A DNA stretch of 60,000 bases, from NCBI RefSeq assembly GCF_008831285.2, contig NC_045139.1, positions 23,046,412 through 23,106,411 on the forward strand, read 5' to 3'. Shown in pieces: positions 38,301 to 51,800 of the stretch. The DNA comes from Nymphaea colorata. Taxonomy: Eukaryota; Streptophyta; Magnoliopsida; Nymphaeales; Nymphaeaceae. Position numbers and translations under genes: made by a program. Within the stretch, counting starts at the first letter, position 1. Each line of letters begins with the position of its first letter. The notes under the pieces were generated by a model. The model saw nothing but the letters and a program-made list of their open reading frames with translations, made no database searches and was not told the DNA's origin.

Positions 38301-39857
38301 GAAAGCCAAGGGATGTTTCAATAGAAAAGAGAAAGCCTACATAACATATTAAAAAAAAAACTATCACTAACTTTTGGGATGGATCTTGTGCAAAGTATTT
38401 GCAAGCTGACTCATAGGATATTGGTTGGTCTCCATCCATTAAATCAGCCAAATCCATGTCAAATGTAGGTGCACGGTTGCACAACTCAGACCCAAAAGAT
38501 ACCTGAAAGCATGTATCAGGAAGTTATGCATAGACCAGCTAGATAAACATAATGGCTTCATAAGCCAATGTGAAGATTACACAAGATAGTAAAAGCATAG
38601 TTAACTTTTTAAGAATTAAACATATTGATTATATCCACAGAAAAGGTAAACATTGATTTACTATCTGCAACACGGGCTTGGGCCCTAGGCCTTGGTTTTG
38701 CTGGCGAGCTAGAGCATGCTTCCACAGCTTCTGCTTGCTTGGATGAATTTTTTGCACAGCAACATGACAAGCCTCTCTAATAGGCATCTTCAATACAAGA
38801 AGACATCAGTTAGAATTCTTATGAATGCGAAAAATTTAGAATAAAGCTAGGTAGCTAGCACATTTTTCAACTTTTAGATTTTTTAAACAGAAACATATCA
38901 AGTTGCAGAGTGTAATAACCCTGCCTAAAACTTACTCAAGCACCTGCTTCCATGCAACCAGACTAATAGTGTGCTTTGGTTTGACAACCAAAAATGCTGC
39001 AAATCAAGAAGCATACAACAATGGAGCTTGGGAACATATGGATATGAATCATTCTTAAAACCTCAACCACGGGATTATGTTAAAGTCTAACTTATATTTA
39101 AGATGTTAATAGCCACCCTTAAGGAACCATAACCTCGCAAGTTAGACCCCACTTCCCATGACCAAGAAATGAACAAAGACCTGTAACAACTGAGTCCAAA
39201 ACTGACCGAAGGGTCTGAGCTATAGCGGATTTTAGCTCACTTTTTAGTCCACCCCCACACTTGAGATCTTACTAGCGATCCTTAAGGAACATAAGCCCAC
39301 AAGTTAGACCCCACTTCCCATGACCAAGAAATGAACAAAGATCTTTAAAGACCGAGTCCAAAACTGACTGACGGGCCTGGGCTATAGCAGATTTTAGCTC
39401 ACTTTTTAAGCTGCTCCTATTTATATCATTAACACAGGGTTTTGATTCCGTGGACTCATCGCCCTCATAGCTACTGTTCCCATACCAGAATGTATCAAGG
39501 ATTACTGTAGATTTCTATACATGGCCCAGATTAAACAATACTCACATGTTCCTGCACAGAAGTCAGTCATGTTAGGAACAAGGCCTCCTCCCTAGTTCAC
39601 TCGCAACGACAAGAGAAGAAAACTAAGAGAAAGAACAAGACAAAAGGATTTTTACGTGGTTCGGAGACAAGTTCTCCTACATCCACCGCCACAAAGTTTT
39701 TTGACCTTTTTCACTATCACAGAAGATCAAAGAATATACGAAACCGCCTTCCTCTTAAACATGGGGATTAGGGCAAACCTATGTCACATAGGTACGGGTA
39801 CGGGTGCCAGTACAAGTACGGACCATCTTCAAAAAACTTAGGTGTGGGGGTATGGCC

Positions 39858-39893
<36 letters not shown>

Positions 39894-42800
39894 CAAAGGA
39901 ATGTAGTATGGCGAACAAAGGAAAAGGAGTCTCTCAACCTACAAGTTCAAGTTGTGGATATGTTTTTAATCATTACAATTTCTTTTGTCTTGTAGGGAAG
40001 GAGAAACTAAAAATTGGGACGTGAATGTTGAGGACTTTAACTTAGAACAAGACAATGAACTTGAAACTGTTAATTCAAGATTTGAATAACCTTCTATTCC
40101 ATCAACATCTTCTATTGTGGAAGAAGAGGAGAACGATTTGGGCATTGACAATGACTAGAATGATGACAAACAATGTTTTGTGATAAATAATGTTTTGTTT
40201 GAGACTTTCTTTCTTATGAGATTGTAAGAGTGAACTATTACTTTAATTTTTTTTTTTTTGTATTTTATCATTTTTTAGAATATAAAATTCACCGTCTCCG
40301 CGTATCCAAAAGTTTTGAAAATTGCCATGTCTCCGTACCCGTATCGTACCCGCACCCACGTGACATAGGTTATGGTCTTATGGACAACCACACAAGGTAA
40401 TAGGGAACTTAAGCATTCATCGTTCTAAAAACCGTAGATTTGGAACTATTGTGATAGCTATTATTGTTAAGTTTGTGCGCCCAGGATCGGGTCTGTCCAG
40501 ATGACCCGATTCAATTCTTTTCTATCCACACGCCCAAATATACTAGGCGGTGGCATACTTGTAATTTTTTACATATTTTTGTACGAGCTGTTGTAATCTG
40601 ATTAGGTTATCTTAACAACAGTGACTAAGGACTGCAGAGCGTTTTTTTCACGCCAACTGCACCTTCTCTTCCATCGGCTTCTACCTTCTCTACTCAATCA
40701 CTCTTTTTTCAGGCCGGAGAGACACAGATTTCTAGAAAATCTTACATGGTATCAGAGCCAGGTTGAGCATCGTCCTCCGGTAAGTGGATTCAGTCCTGGC
40801 GTGATTTGCCCTAATTCCAGTATTTGCCCTAAATCTTATTTCTGGCGTGATTTGCCCTAATTCCAGTACTTGCCCTAAATTCTACCTCTGTGTTATCTGC
40901 CCTAATTCTGTTCCATTTAATTTCTACATCACATAATCCTAATCCCCTTTGTCCTAATTCTGTCCAAACTCCAAACCAAACCATTACACAAAATACCTAA
41001 CCCGTTCCATTATTCCTCTTCGATTTCTGCTCTCATTATTCAGCCATGGACCAGCGAAACTCCTCTCTCTTGTCCTCCAGTTTTTTCTCCCAACTTATCT
41101 CCCAAAAACTGAATCACAGCAACTATTTGACTTGGAAACATCAAATAGTCTCATTTATTAAGAGCCATCGACTCTATGGACATATCGATGGCACCACCCC
41201 AGCGCCTTCAAAGTATCGATTGTGAAGTGAAGAGGACTGTAGTGGCAGATCAAGCTGCTGGGACTTCGGCTGGAACTGAGATCAGATTTGAGTATGAAAC
41301 TCTCACTGAAAACAACCCTAAGTATGAAGTTGGGCTGGCTCACGACCAGCCTCTTGTTGCCTACATTACTTCTACTCTGTTAGAGGAAGTGTTGGGAGGC
41401 GTTGATGATGATTTAACAGCCCAAGAGTTGTGGTCTATGCTTGCCACGACGTACTCTCAAGTATCGGAAGCACGATTTCTACAATTAAAAAGGCAGTTTC
41501 AGGACATCAAGCGCGGGACGCGTACAGTTTTGGAATATTTGAATGAAATAAAAAATGTAAGCGATCAGCTTGCTGTCATTGGATATCCGGTCAACGACAA
41601 GGACAAGGTGCAGCAAGCTTTAAGTGGACTTGGAACAGATTTTGACATATTTTGCACAGCTTTGGAAGTTCTACCTGTCCTCCCATCCTTTGAAGATCTG
41701 AAGGCCAAGTTATTTTAGCACAAAGCTAGTCGTGTACAGCAACAGAACTTGATTCCTTCTAGCAGCCACAATGTACTGATTACAGGGACACACGCACTGC
41801 AAGGGAATCGCACTCGTTCTTGGACTCCTCAGGCAGGAATGGGAAGAGGTATTCTCCCAACACCACCAGGCATGAATACTATGAATACTACATCTACCAC
41901 GCCTAGAAGGGTTCCTACTTGCTTCTATTGCAACAAAAGGGGGCATGTAAAATCAGAATGTTGGCACAATCCTCAGAACAAAAATAACCAGATCATGCGT
42001 GAGAACAAGGCAGCAGCAGGGTCAGCTTCATCATCATCCGGCTCAAATGTGACATCAAATATTTCAGCAGACGTGCAACAGCTTTTAATGACAGCTCTTT
42101 CTAAACTCCACTTGAAACAAAATGAGCAAGGAGAATGGTATGTGGACTCTGGAGCAGCAGCCCATGTTACTGGTGACACAGGTAATCTCTCTAGTGTTTT
42201 CCCTTATTTAGATCAAGGCTCAGTTGTCACAGGAGATGGTTCCCATCACACAATATCGCACATTGGAAATGCACAAATATCTATGGGTCGTTCTTCCATA
42301 CCATTAAAGAATGTCCTTGTTGTTCCAAATGTCAAGAAAAATATTATCTCAGTGTCCAAACTTATTGATGATACTCATTCCTCTGTTGAATTCACACCAT
42401 CTTCTATTTATGTCAAGGATGCTCGAACCAAGAAGACATTCGCTGAGGGCACTCACAAAGGAGATATGTATGTCCTTGAAGAAGCTCCAAAGATGTCAAA
42501 ACCTTACCTTTCAGATTCATCTTTTCCAAGTCATAGTGAAGTTAATGTCACAGAGTATAATAAGCCGTCCATTTGGCACGGTCGGTTAGCTCATTGTAGT
42601 CAGTCTTTTGTTTGAAGTCTTGTTCCAGACGGGCTCTTAGATAAGTCCAGTCTGAACTTAGTTAGTGAGTCCATCATATGGTCGAATTGTCACATCTGTA
42701 AGAGCCATGCCCTTCCCTTTCAATTAATCAATAAAAGAGTTTCAAAGGTTTTTGACACTATATATTCTGATGTTTAGGGGCCCGCTCCAATTCCTTCTAC

Positions 42801-45800
42801 TTCCGGGAGTCGATACTATGTCATTTTTATTGATTCATATTCCCGATATACTTGGATCCATTTTATGAAACACAAATCAGAAGTTTTCCGCTTGTTCACT
42901 CAATTTCATGCCTTGGTTTGAAATAAATACTCCAGTGATATTGTGCATTTTCAATGTGATGGTGGTGGTGAATTTATTTCAAACGAATTTACTGAGTACT
43001 TACTAAATCATGGGATCACTAGACAAATCTCATGCCCGCATACACCTCAACAAAACGGAATTGCTGAAAGGAAACATATGCATATCGTTGAAAGTGCGCT
43101 CAGCATGATGCATGACACAGATTTAGCTATGACATTGTGGACCGAGGCTTTTCATATGGCTGTCCATGTTATAAACCGGCTGCCATTGGCTTTGCTTGAT
43201 GGAAAATCACCATTCTTTCTATTACATCACGAACAGCCACATTATGAGGAATTGTGTGTTTTTGGATGTGTGTGCAATGTGCATATTGACGTTTCCTTAA
43301 GAAACAAATTTCAAGATCGTGTTGTTTTGTGCAGATTTATGGGGTATGCAGAAAATTACAAGGGCTATAGATGTTACAATCCTAAAACTGGGCGTGTGCA
43401 TATTTCACGGCATGTTGTTTTTGATGAAAGCAAGTTACAGGATCCAAAGGCGCCTTCTGTGACACTCAATGATAAAAATGAGGTACATGATACTTGGTTA
43501 CATGCTGAAATTTTAAGACAAGGGGCGGAAATGTTGCCTGAGCAGAGAGAGCAAGCTGTTGATGAGCCCGAAAAATTTGTCAATAGTTCCTTGGACAGCA
43601 CCACTTTCTTGGACAGCCTGCCTTCATCCTCTCAGCCCAATGATCCACCTATAGATAACCGCTTCTCAGGCCTGGTGTATTCTCGGCGGTCAGTCCCTAC
43701 CGCAGCTCCACGCAAATCACAACGCGTACGACATCCTATTGATAAATGGGTGAGCTATAACAATTTTTCCTTAGATTTTCAGCTTTTTATGACATAAGTC
43801 AGCAAAAAGGTGGAACCAAAATATTATCAACATGCGAATAAGGAAAAATGTTGGGTTGAAGCTATGAATGAGGAAATGGCAGCCTTGAATGAGTGTCAGA
43901 CTTGGCACATTGTTCCTCGTCCAGATGGTAAGAATGTTGTGGGCTCCAAATGGGTTTACAAACTAAAATATAAGCCTGATGGTAGCATTGATCGATACAA
44001 AGCTCGTCTTGTGGCGCGAGGCTTCACTCAGCAATACGAGGAAGATTATGATGAAACATTCAGTCTGGTCATCAAGATGGGAACGATCCGCGTAATTATT
44101 TCTCTTGCAGTCTCATATGGATGGACTCTCTATCAGTTGGATGTCAAAAATGTCTTCCTTCATGGGATTCTAAAGGAAGAAGTATACATGGAGCAACCTC
44201 TCGGTTATGCTACACATGATCCTAAAAAATGGGTATGTAAGTTACACAAGTCTCTATATGGGTTGAAGCAGGCTTCTAGGTCATGGTTCGATCGGTTTTC
44301 TCATCATATACAACAAGTTGGTTTTCATCGAAGCTCTCTCGATCACTCTTTATTTATCTACCATACCGGGGAAGCTACCACTTGGTTACTTATCTAGGTT
44401 GATGATATTGTTATCACTGGGAATTCTTCTTCACATATATCTTATGTTAAAGATATGTTGAAACAAGAATTCAAGATGAAGGATCTCGGCAAATTATGGT
44501 ACTTCTTGGGTGTTGAACTTGACAGGACAGATGATAGATTGACTCTTACGCAGCACAAATATACTCTTGATATTTTGGACAGGGCAGGCATGATTAATTG
44601 CAAACTCATAACTACTCCTAGTGTCTCAACACTAAATTGACTGTCTCTGATGGAACTGCTGCATATCTCAATCATATATTCTATCGCAGCATTGTTGGTA
44701 TGTTACAATACCTCACTTTTACATGCCCAGACATAGTATATGCTGTAAATCAGATCTCTCAATTTATGCATGCACCCACGGAAGGACATATAGATGCCAC
44801 TAAGCGAATCTTACGGTATCTCAAAGCTACTCTTGGAGATGGACTAGTCTACTCAAGAGGCCCCAATGTTACGCTTGGACATTGCATTTTACACCTATAC
44901 TGATGCAGACTGGGTAGGAGATCCAGATGATCGACGATCAGTTTCAGGTTTCTGTCTTTTTCTTGATTCTAATCTCATTTGTTGGAGCAGTAAAAAGCAG
45001 CGCGCGGTTGCTCGATCTAGCACTGAGGCAGAATATAGAGCAATGGCTGCTGGGACAGCTGAAGCGTCATGGTTACGCCATTTGCTTGGAGAACTCAGCC
45101 TTCCTATTGTTCAGTCATCCTTACTATGTGACAACCAAAGTGCGATAAAAATTGCCTTCAACCCCGTTCTACATAATCGCACCAAACACATAGAGATTTA
45201 TCAACATTTCATCCGTCAGAAGGTTGAAGAAGCCGAGATCTTGCCTACTTATGTACCACCAGTGAACAAGTAACTGACCTCGTCACCAAAGGACTCACAG
45301 GACAGCACTTCTGGGAATTGAAGAACAAGTTATGCATGATCAAATCTCATGCACAACTTGAGGGGGGTTGTTAAGTTTGTGAGCCCAGGATCGGGTCTGT
45401 CCAGACGACCCGATCCAATTCTTTTATATCCACACGCCCAAATATACTAGGCGGTGGCATACTTGTAATTTTTTACATATTTTTGTACAAACTGTTGTAA
45501 TCTGATTAGGTTATCTTAATAACAGTGATTAAGGATTGCAGAGCGTTTTTTTCACGCCAACTGCACCTTCTCTACTCAATCACTCTTGTTTTAGGCCGGA
45601 GACACAGATTTCTGGAAAATCTTACAATTCTAAGTTGGGATGTTACACAAAGCAAACAAAACAATTGGAATCATCATAAGGGATTCACCCATAAGCCAAG
45701 GAATTTAAAACTCCAAGTGAGAGAACACAAAATATGTAGTTGTAAAATTAAGAAATAAGAACATTACCTGCAAAACAAGGCTTCCTGAGTAGTCAGCAAT

Positions 45801-48800
45801 ACCACCCATGACATCCAATCTTCCAGGTGCTCTGGCCACAAAAATGTCTTCCTAAAGACAGAAAAATTGTCACATCTGCGACATAATTTTTCATAATAGG
45901 AACAATGCAGGGCACCTCTTGGTAAAAAAACCAGATGTGTTTGAGAAGAAATATTAACAGTTCTTCAATGACAAAACAAAGGCAGGCTTCCCTGCAAAAT
46001 TTGACCCACCTATTTATTGACGTGTCTGCTTTGCATGAGAGAGGGAGGGAGGTGGGGGGAGAAAGAGAGAGAGAGATATCCATTTACAATCAATTTAGAT
46101 GATAATATATCTAGATTTCTGCCCACTGTTATCATCAAATTAAATTCAATGAGTCCTTACAATTTCTTCAGATAGCCTCTCGAATATAATGATTTTGCAA
46201 TAACCATATGAAAGCAACTCCACAACGAGATTCTAATAACCATATGAAAGCAACTCCACAACGAGATTCTTTGTCCTTAGAATGTTCGACATATTTTTCC
46301 CTTTTTTTTTTCTTGCTTGCCTTACTTTTTCAGTAATCCATTCATCTTAACCAATTTTCTAGCAGAACTGTTTGGATGAACACTAAACACATGTTCATAC
46401 CATTATCACTTCATTTCATTTTCTCCTGGGCCCCATTAGGTGAATTTTCAGTCCCATTCGTCCTAATTGTTCAACTTATTAAATGAGCTTCAATAATTTT
46501 CATCATCACTCTAATTTCATGAACAAATTCACCAAATAACAAAGACTAAAGTTGCAGAATTTTTTTTCATCATTAAAAATTGTGAACATATATAGCTTGA
46601 GTACAATAGTGAGCTAATCATTCACAAGATTTATTGGTAGATTTTCCAATAAAAAACCACTATGGACTGGAGAATATCACTGAAAAGATTAACCCAGAGA
46701 AAAACGCTGTAAGTTGAGCAAATAGAGGTAATTGTATGGGTGTTAGATACATAAAAAATCTGAGTACACGCCAATCTGTACCTGAAAAAACAAAGCAAGA
46801 CAAAAATATAGTACAAAATTCTCAGACTAACATCACCCTTTTCCTTTTAAATCAAAGACCAGGCTCTTTTAAAGTTGATATAGAGGCACAAGGGAAAAGC
46901 AAAATATCGCTAAAAATAAAATCAAACTAAAACACCAATAGGAGTTCAGTTAGAAAAGGACCTCCCAGTGGAAAAGAGTAGATGCAGCAATTCTCTCTCT
47001 TATTTGCCGCTTTTCTGAGTGCTTATGAGAGTCCGTTTCACGATGAAGACCCGCCAAACTCCTTAAAAATGCTACTGTGTCTGGAAGTCCATGCAACTCT
47101 CCATGAAGAATCTCAAAGTCCTCTATACATCTACGGAAGAATAGCACAAAAAAAACATGAACACGCTGTTATATAGCAACATGACGTGGAATTTACGAAC
47201 TTACAACTCTGTAAAAGGGCTTTTCTTATTTGCCTCATTGCTTTCCAAAGTAGCACGAAGGCCAAGTTCATTTTCTGCAACTGCATACCACTCCGGAATG
47301 CTAATATCGCCACCAGGAGCTCTTTGTAGTTGATACCCAAGCACAATAGCATCACGTAATCTTCTCGGTCCACTAAACTGTATACATGAAAAAGAAAGAG
47401 AAATAAGTGAAGAATAAAAATGCAAGGAAGCAGCACAGAAGGCAATCCTATTAAACCTTCAAAAAAGAACAAAAAGAAATAATAGTTCAGTTAGGGAACA
47501 CATCTGCTTAGATTCAAGGACTTTGCAGTATGTAAAGTGTTTCCTAGGTAACGAGGTCAATGAGCTTCTCCAAACTAGTTGAGGTCAACCAGATAATAAA
47601 ATGTTATTGTGATTACACCACCAGAAGGCTAATAGAGGTGCATGAATAGAGAATAAGCAAAGAAGAAGAAGAGGAATTTCAATCAATAGTATTTTGTGTA
47701 ATGAATAGCCTATATTAGGCTATTTCTGTTTTATAGCTTGTTATTCAGAGAAAAATCCTGTCAAATTGCACATTTACAATAATCATGTTTAACTTACTAT
47801 TCCAATAGTCGGACCATTCTTTTCAAAGTCCTCTGTTCAAGCTTACAGAGTTCATTGAACATACTTGGATCTTTTTTCATTTCTCTCAAACATGATAAAA
47901 TCTGCTTGGACCTCTTCTCCTGCTATTTTATCCCAAGTAACATGGTAGTTTGCCGAATTACATTTGGATGTTATTGTACTTGACATGAAATATAAAGGTG
48001 AATTTCAATTCCTGGGTGGTTCTAAGGATCTTGAGCCTGACCACAGCCTGCCACCTCCTCACTCCCAGCCCTGTAAAAGAGTCTGAAGCCTCGAAGTCTG
48101 GGTATATTCAGATTCGAAGGCAATTTAGACTAAGATCAGCTTTTACGGATTCTAGACCTACTTAAAACACCACTGCATAAGCAAGGATTTAGAAGGAAGA
48201 TGAAAAAAAAACATAATACCTACTATATTTTCAGCCATTCGATGGGGCAAGAAAGTATAGGTACTAAGACTTACCTTGTCAGATGCATAACTTCTTCCAG
48301 TAGCAGCCTTCTGTAATATGCCTGCAGCAACCTGACACAGCGGAACAAATTATTTCAGCATAAAAATTGTTAGACAGCCTAGGCAATGAGATTATCCAAC
48401 CAGAGTAATCAAGGTATTTAACAGACATTACCAGATGTGATGAAGTTGCTGTCTGGCTCAAAAAGAGATACAACTTTTCATCACCGAACAGAAATCTCTG
48501 TTAAATTTTCAAATGGAAGCCTAACCACTTACATGTTTTGTCCAAACCCAAAGCACACATGCTGGATGTGGGATGAAGCAATTGGTCTAGTGAACCACTC
48601 TAAGATTCTGAACCTAGATTAGTCTGAATTGAACCAATGCATCTTACATCTCTGCTAGCTTAATCAACCTTGTTAGCATCATTGTCACAATCATCTTTCT
48701 CAGGTTTTTGTTGGCAAGGTTTTTTCACTATAAATCGGAGAAATTGAAGAAATATTGTAAAAATATATTAGAGAAAGGTTTTTTAAAAAAATTACATCAT

Positions 48801-51800
48801 TTTGGCAATATTTACAAAATATCTCAATAAGTGCCCTTTTTGGCTTTTTCTCCCTTAAGTTGCTTTTGTGACATTAGAACATTTTAAACATATAGCTGAT
48901 ATCTGTGACAATTGTTAGAACCATATTCATTACAGAGTTGGCTTAGATCTGTCTAGGCATTCAAAATATGAGCAAGATCTTCTCAAATGCAAAATAGCGA
49001 TTCATGACCACAAGTATTTAGCCAAATTGATACGTACATCTGACACAACGAGAAATCACAACTAGAGGATGTCCATATATGTGATGGCAAAGCAGTTCTG
49101 CGGAAGCAAAACCTCCTTTGCTTACAAAGGTTATAACTAATAAGCTAGATAAGTTTACATTAAGATGAAAGGTGAAAAAATTCTCACATAATCTAGTTTC
49201 CTGCAGTAATTAATTTTCGAAGCAGGTGGAAAGAAGCTGATTGCTGTTTCCACCATGGATAACGAGTATAAAAAATACACCCAACTTTAGACCATCTATG
49301 ATTAGCCCAAAACCAAATCTTTTTTGCCCAAGCAGATATTTCCAGAATGATATGCAACCTTATGCAGTTAAAGGACCAATGGCCAAAGGCAGATTAAATA
49401 GGCTACAACTTAAACAACAACAGACACCATAATAGGCTCACATCCCAATTCCAATATGGATTGGCATAATGAAAGCTACTAGATGCCCAGCAGTTTGGTC
49501 TCGCATGGAAGAAGATGATCTTAATTTCCATTGTCTCGCAAAATGCTTCATTTACTGAAGTTCCAAAAAAGCACCTAGAAATATGCAGTTAATTTCTGCT
49601 ACAGAACCAAATCCACTTGAAGCATGCACAGGCAGCACCAATTTTTTGTCAATAAAGGAATACAAAATTATTCACCAACTTCTGCAAGTGATCCCTGTAG
49701 GCATAAATTCAACATACTGGAAGAACTCATCAGTGAAAGGATCCCCTAAGGCATCAAACGGAGATAGATAAAACACAATGTGCCATGCCTGGCACATTAA
49801 TGTTTGATTCCATGTCACCTACACAAAGAGACCTAACTAGTGTGTGACTATAACATCATACAGATAACCTTTCTACCCAGTCAAAAATCCATGCTCAGAC
49901 AGAAGAATTTCTTTTTCGAAAGAACCAATACAATAAATGCATGTGTTAAGTTTCTAACGTCTGAAAAGTTTTGAGTAATACATGAGAATGAGAAAACATA
50001 CTTCACCACCATTGATGCCTCCTTCATAACATGGCTTAAGGCTTAGAGCACGCTCAAGATAAGGTTTCCAATGCCCCGTAAGCAAATCTCTCCTAATCAT
50101 CTCCACTCCACCTTGAAAATACTAACAATAGGGAGTTTATCACGTTTAATCAAAATGATATCTGAAGTGTAATATAGATGAAAAAGCTTTTAGAGAACAC
50201 ACCTCAAGCATGTTTCTCAAGAACGGTTCCTCACTAAAATAATCCCGACGGACAAACACAAATGGAAGCTTGTAAGCAAGTGCCTCACTAACTGTACCAT
50301 ATCCAATTTTTCCTACATACATAAAAGATGAAAACGATCAATAATGTATACGCAGAATCCAATGCACAAAAGGTCTCACGGGGATCTTAGACTCTTAGAA
50401 GTTGCTCACACACCAAGCATGCAATCACAAGCTGCAATCACGTCTGGTGTATATACATCTTTAGGAAGCCTTAAGAAGTTTGGTGGAAGTTCCTGTTTAT
50501 CTGAGGCAGCACATACCTAATATGTATATGAACACAACAATAAGGAAACTGGCAAGCAAAATAGAGAATAAGTGATGGACATAACCATCTTCTCCTTAAA
50601 TCAAAGTACAAGATTTTGACATGAATACCAAGCAAAGCCAACCAGTGGGCAGCCACTCTTCCTTTAGCATCCATCCAGCCGGCTACACCAGAGACAGATA
50701 ACCACACAAAAGGAACTCTAATTACCATTTAGCAAAAAATTATAGATGCTAGTATAAGGTAAATCCTAAATAATCACTCCAAACAACATGCTCTCAGAAT
50801 TCTGATGTTGATGTACTATAAACAAAGGCATAAACACTATCTAATGTTATCACAAATTGACTACTATTATTGCTCAGCAAGATCTTCACCAAACTTGGTA
50901 TTCATATTTTCAACTTTGTTGTGGCGTGAAAAAAAATTTGGTGTATGTAGTGCAAATATTGATTAGTTATCATCGGCCAGTGACCACAAATGAGAAGGCA
51001 AGAGAGTTGAAAGATTTGGGAAAAACAACTTGTTAAGTAAAGAACAATTTTCTCAAAAGAGGACATAGTGGAGCCTGTATCAGGCATTCGCAAACTTAGA
51101 AAAGAAACTAAAAGCACGTTCATAATGTTGAAGGCTTGAAGCAAATAAGCGACACAGTGGGATCTGATTCAACTTCAGCTTGACCCACAGATATGGTGCT
51201 AGAAGAATTCAGCTACATAATCACTATAGGTCCAGAAGTAAAATCAGAAAGACCGAACAAGAACATAAATCTCTTTTCCCAGAGATATAGTTCAGATTAC
51301 TGTAGAACAAGAATGCATTCCTTAATTTGAAATGGCAAGGAACACAAACATGAACCCTTACCTGCCCACCAAAATTAAAAAGCACTAGCTTTACATCATC
51401 ACCAAGCCCAAGTTCATTCCTCACCTACACCACGTAGACATGAATAGGCCGATTTTTAAGAAAAAAATTTGTATTCACATGGGAATATTTGCTATGCTTA
51501 ACAAATTTACCTCCATACGAGATTTATGTGGTCTTCTCACAACAAGGGGCACATCTACAACATCACGAAAAGCGGGCACTGGGAAAACAGCAAACAGGAT
51601 CAATGACACTATAATGATCTGCTTGTTGTAAGTTACAACTTGTAAGAATGTTAACCAAAGCCAAACAGCTTCACAGTTTAAAGCTAGAAATTAGATCGCC
51701 GAAAGATTCTAAACCATACTTGGGACATATCCGGGAAGTCTGAGTAGCAACTCACAATGAGAATAATCTTCAGCTATCTGTAGAAATTTTAAAAGAAACT

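Larger units (their letters stand above)
40465..45626 (+). mobile_element. Copia element E, full length but decayed
   Basis: LTRs at 40465-40746 and 45369-45626, flanked by ATTAT (40460-40464) and ATTCT (45627-45631), a 5-bp duplication with one change. Primer site TGGTATCAGAGCCAGG from 40747, polypurine tract ACTTGAGGGGGG before the 3' LTR. The right LTR lacks a ~22-bp piece. The polyprotein is broken by several stops and frameshifts, so this insertion is clearly older than A. It runs opposite to ARA1. Confidence 0.95.
38788..45767 (-). other. ARA1 intron (7 kb) with copia E
   Basis: Contains a 162-bp tandem duplication, an LTR scrap, a CTATGTCAC-family element and the decayed copia E. Confidence 0.9.
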
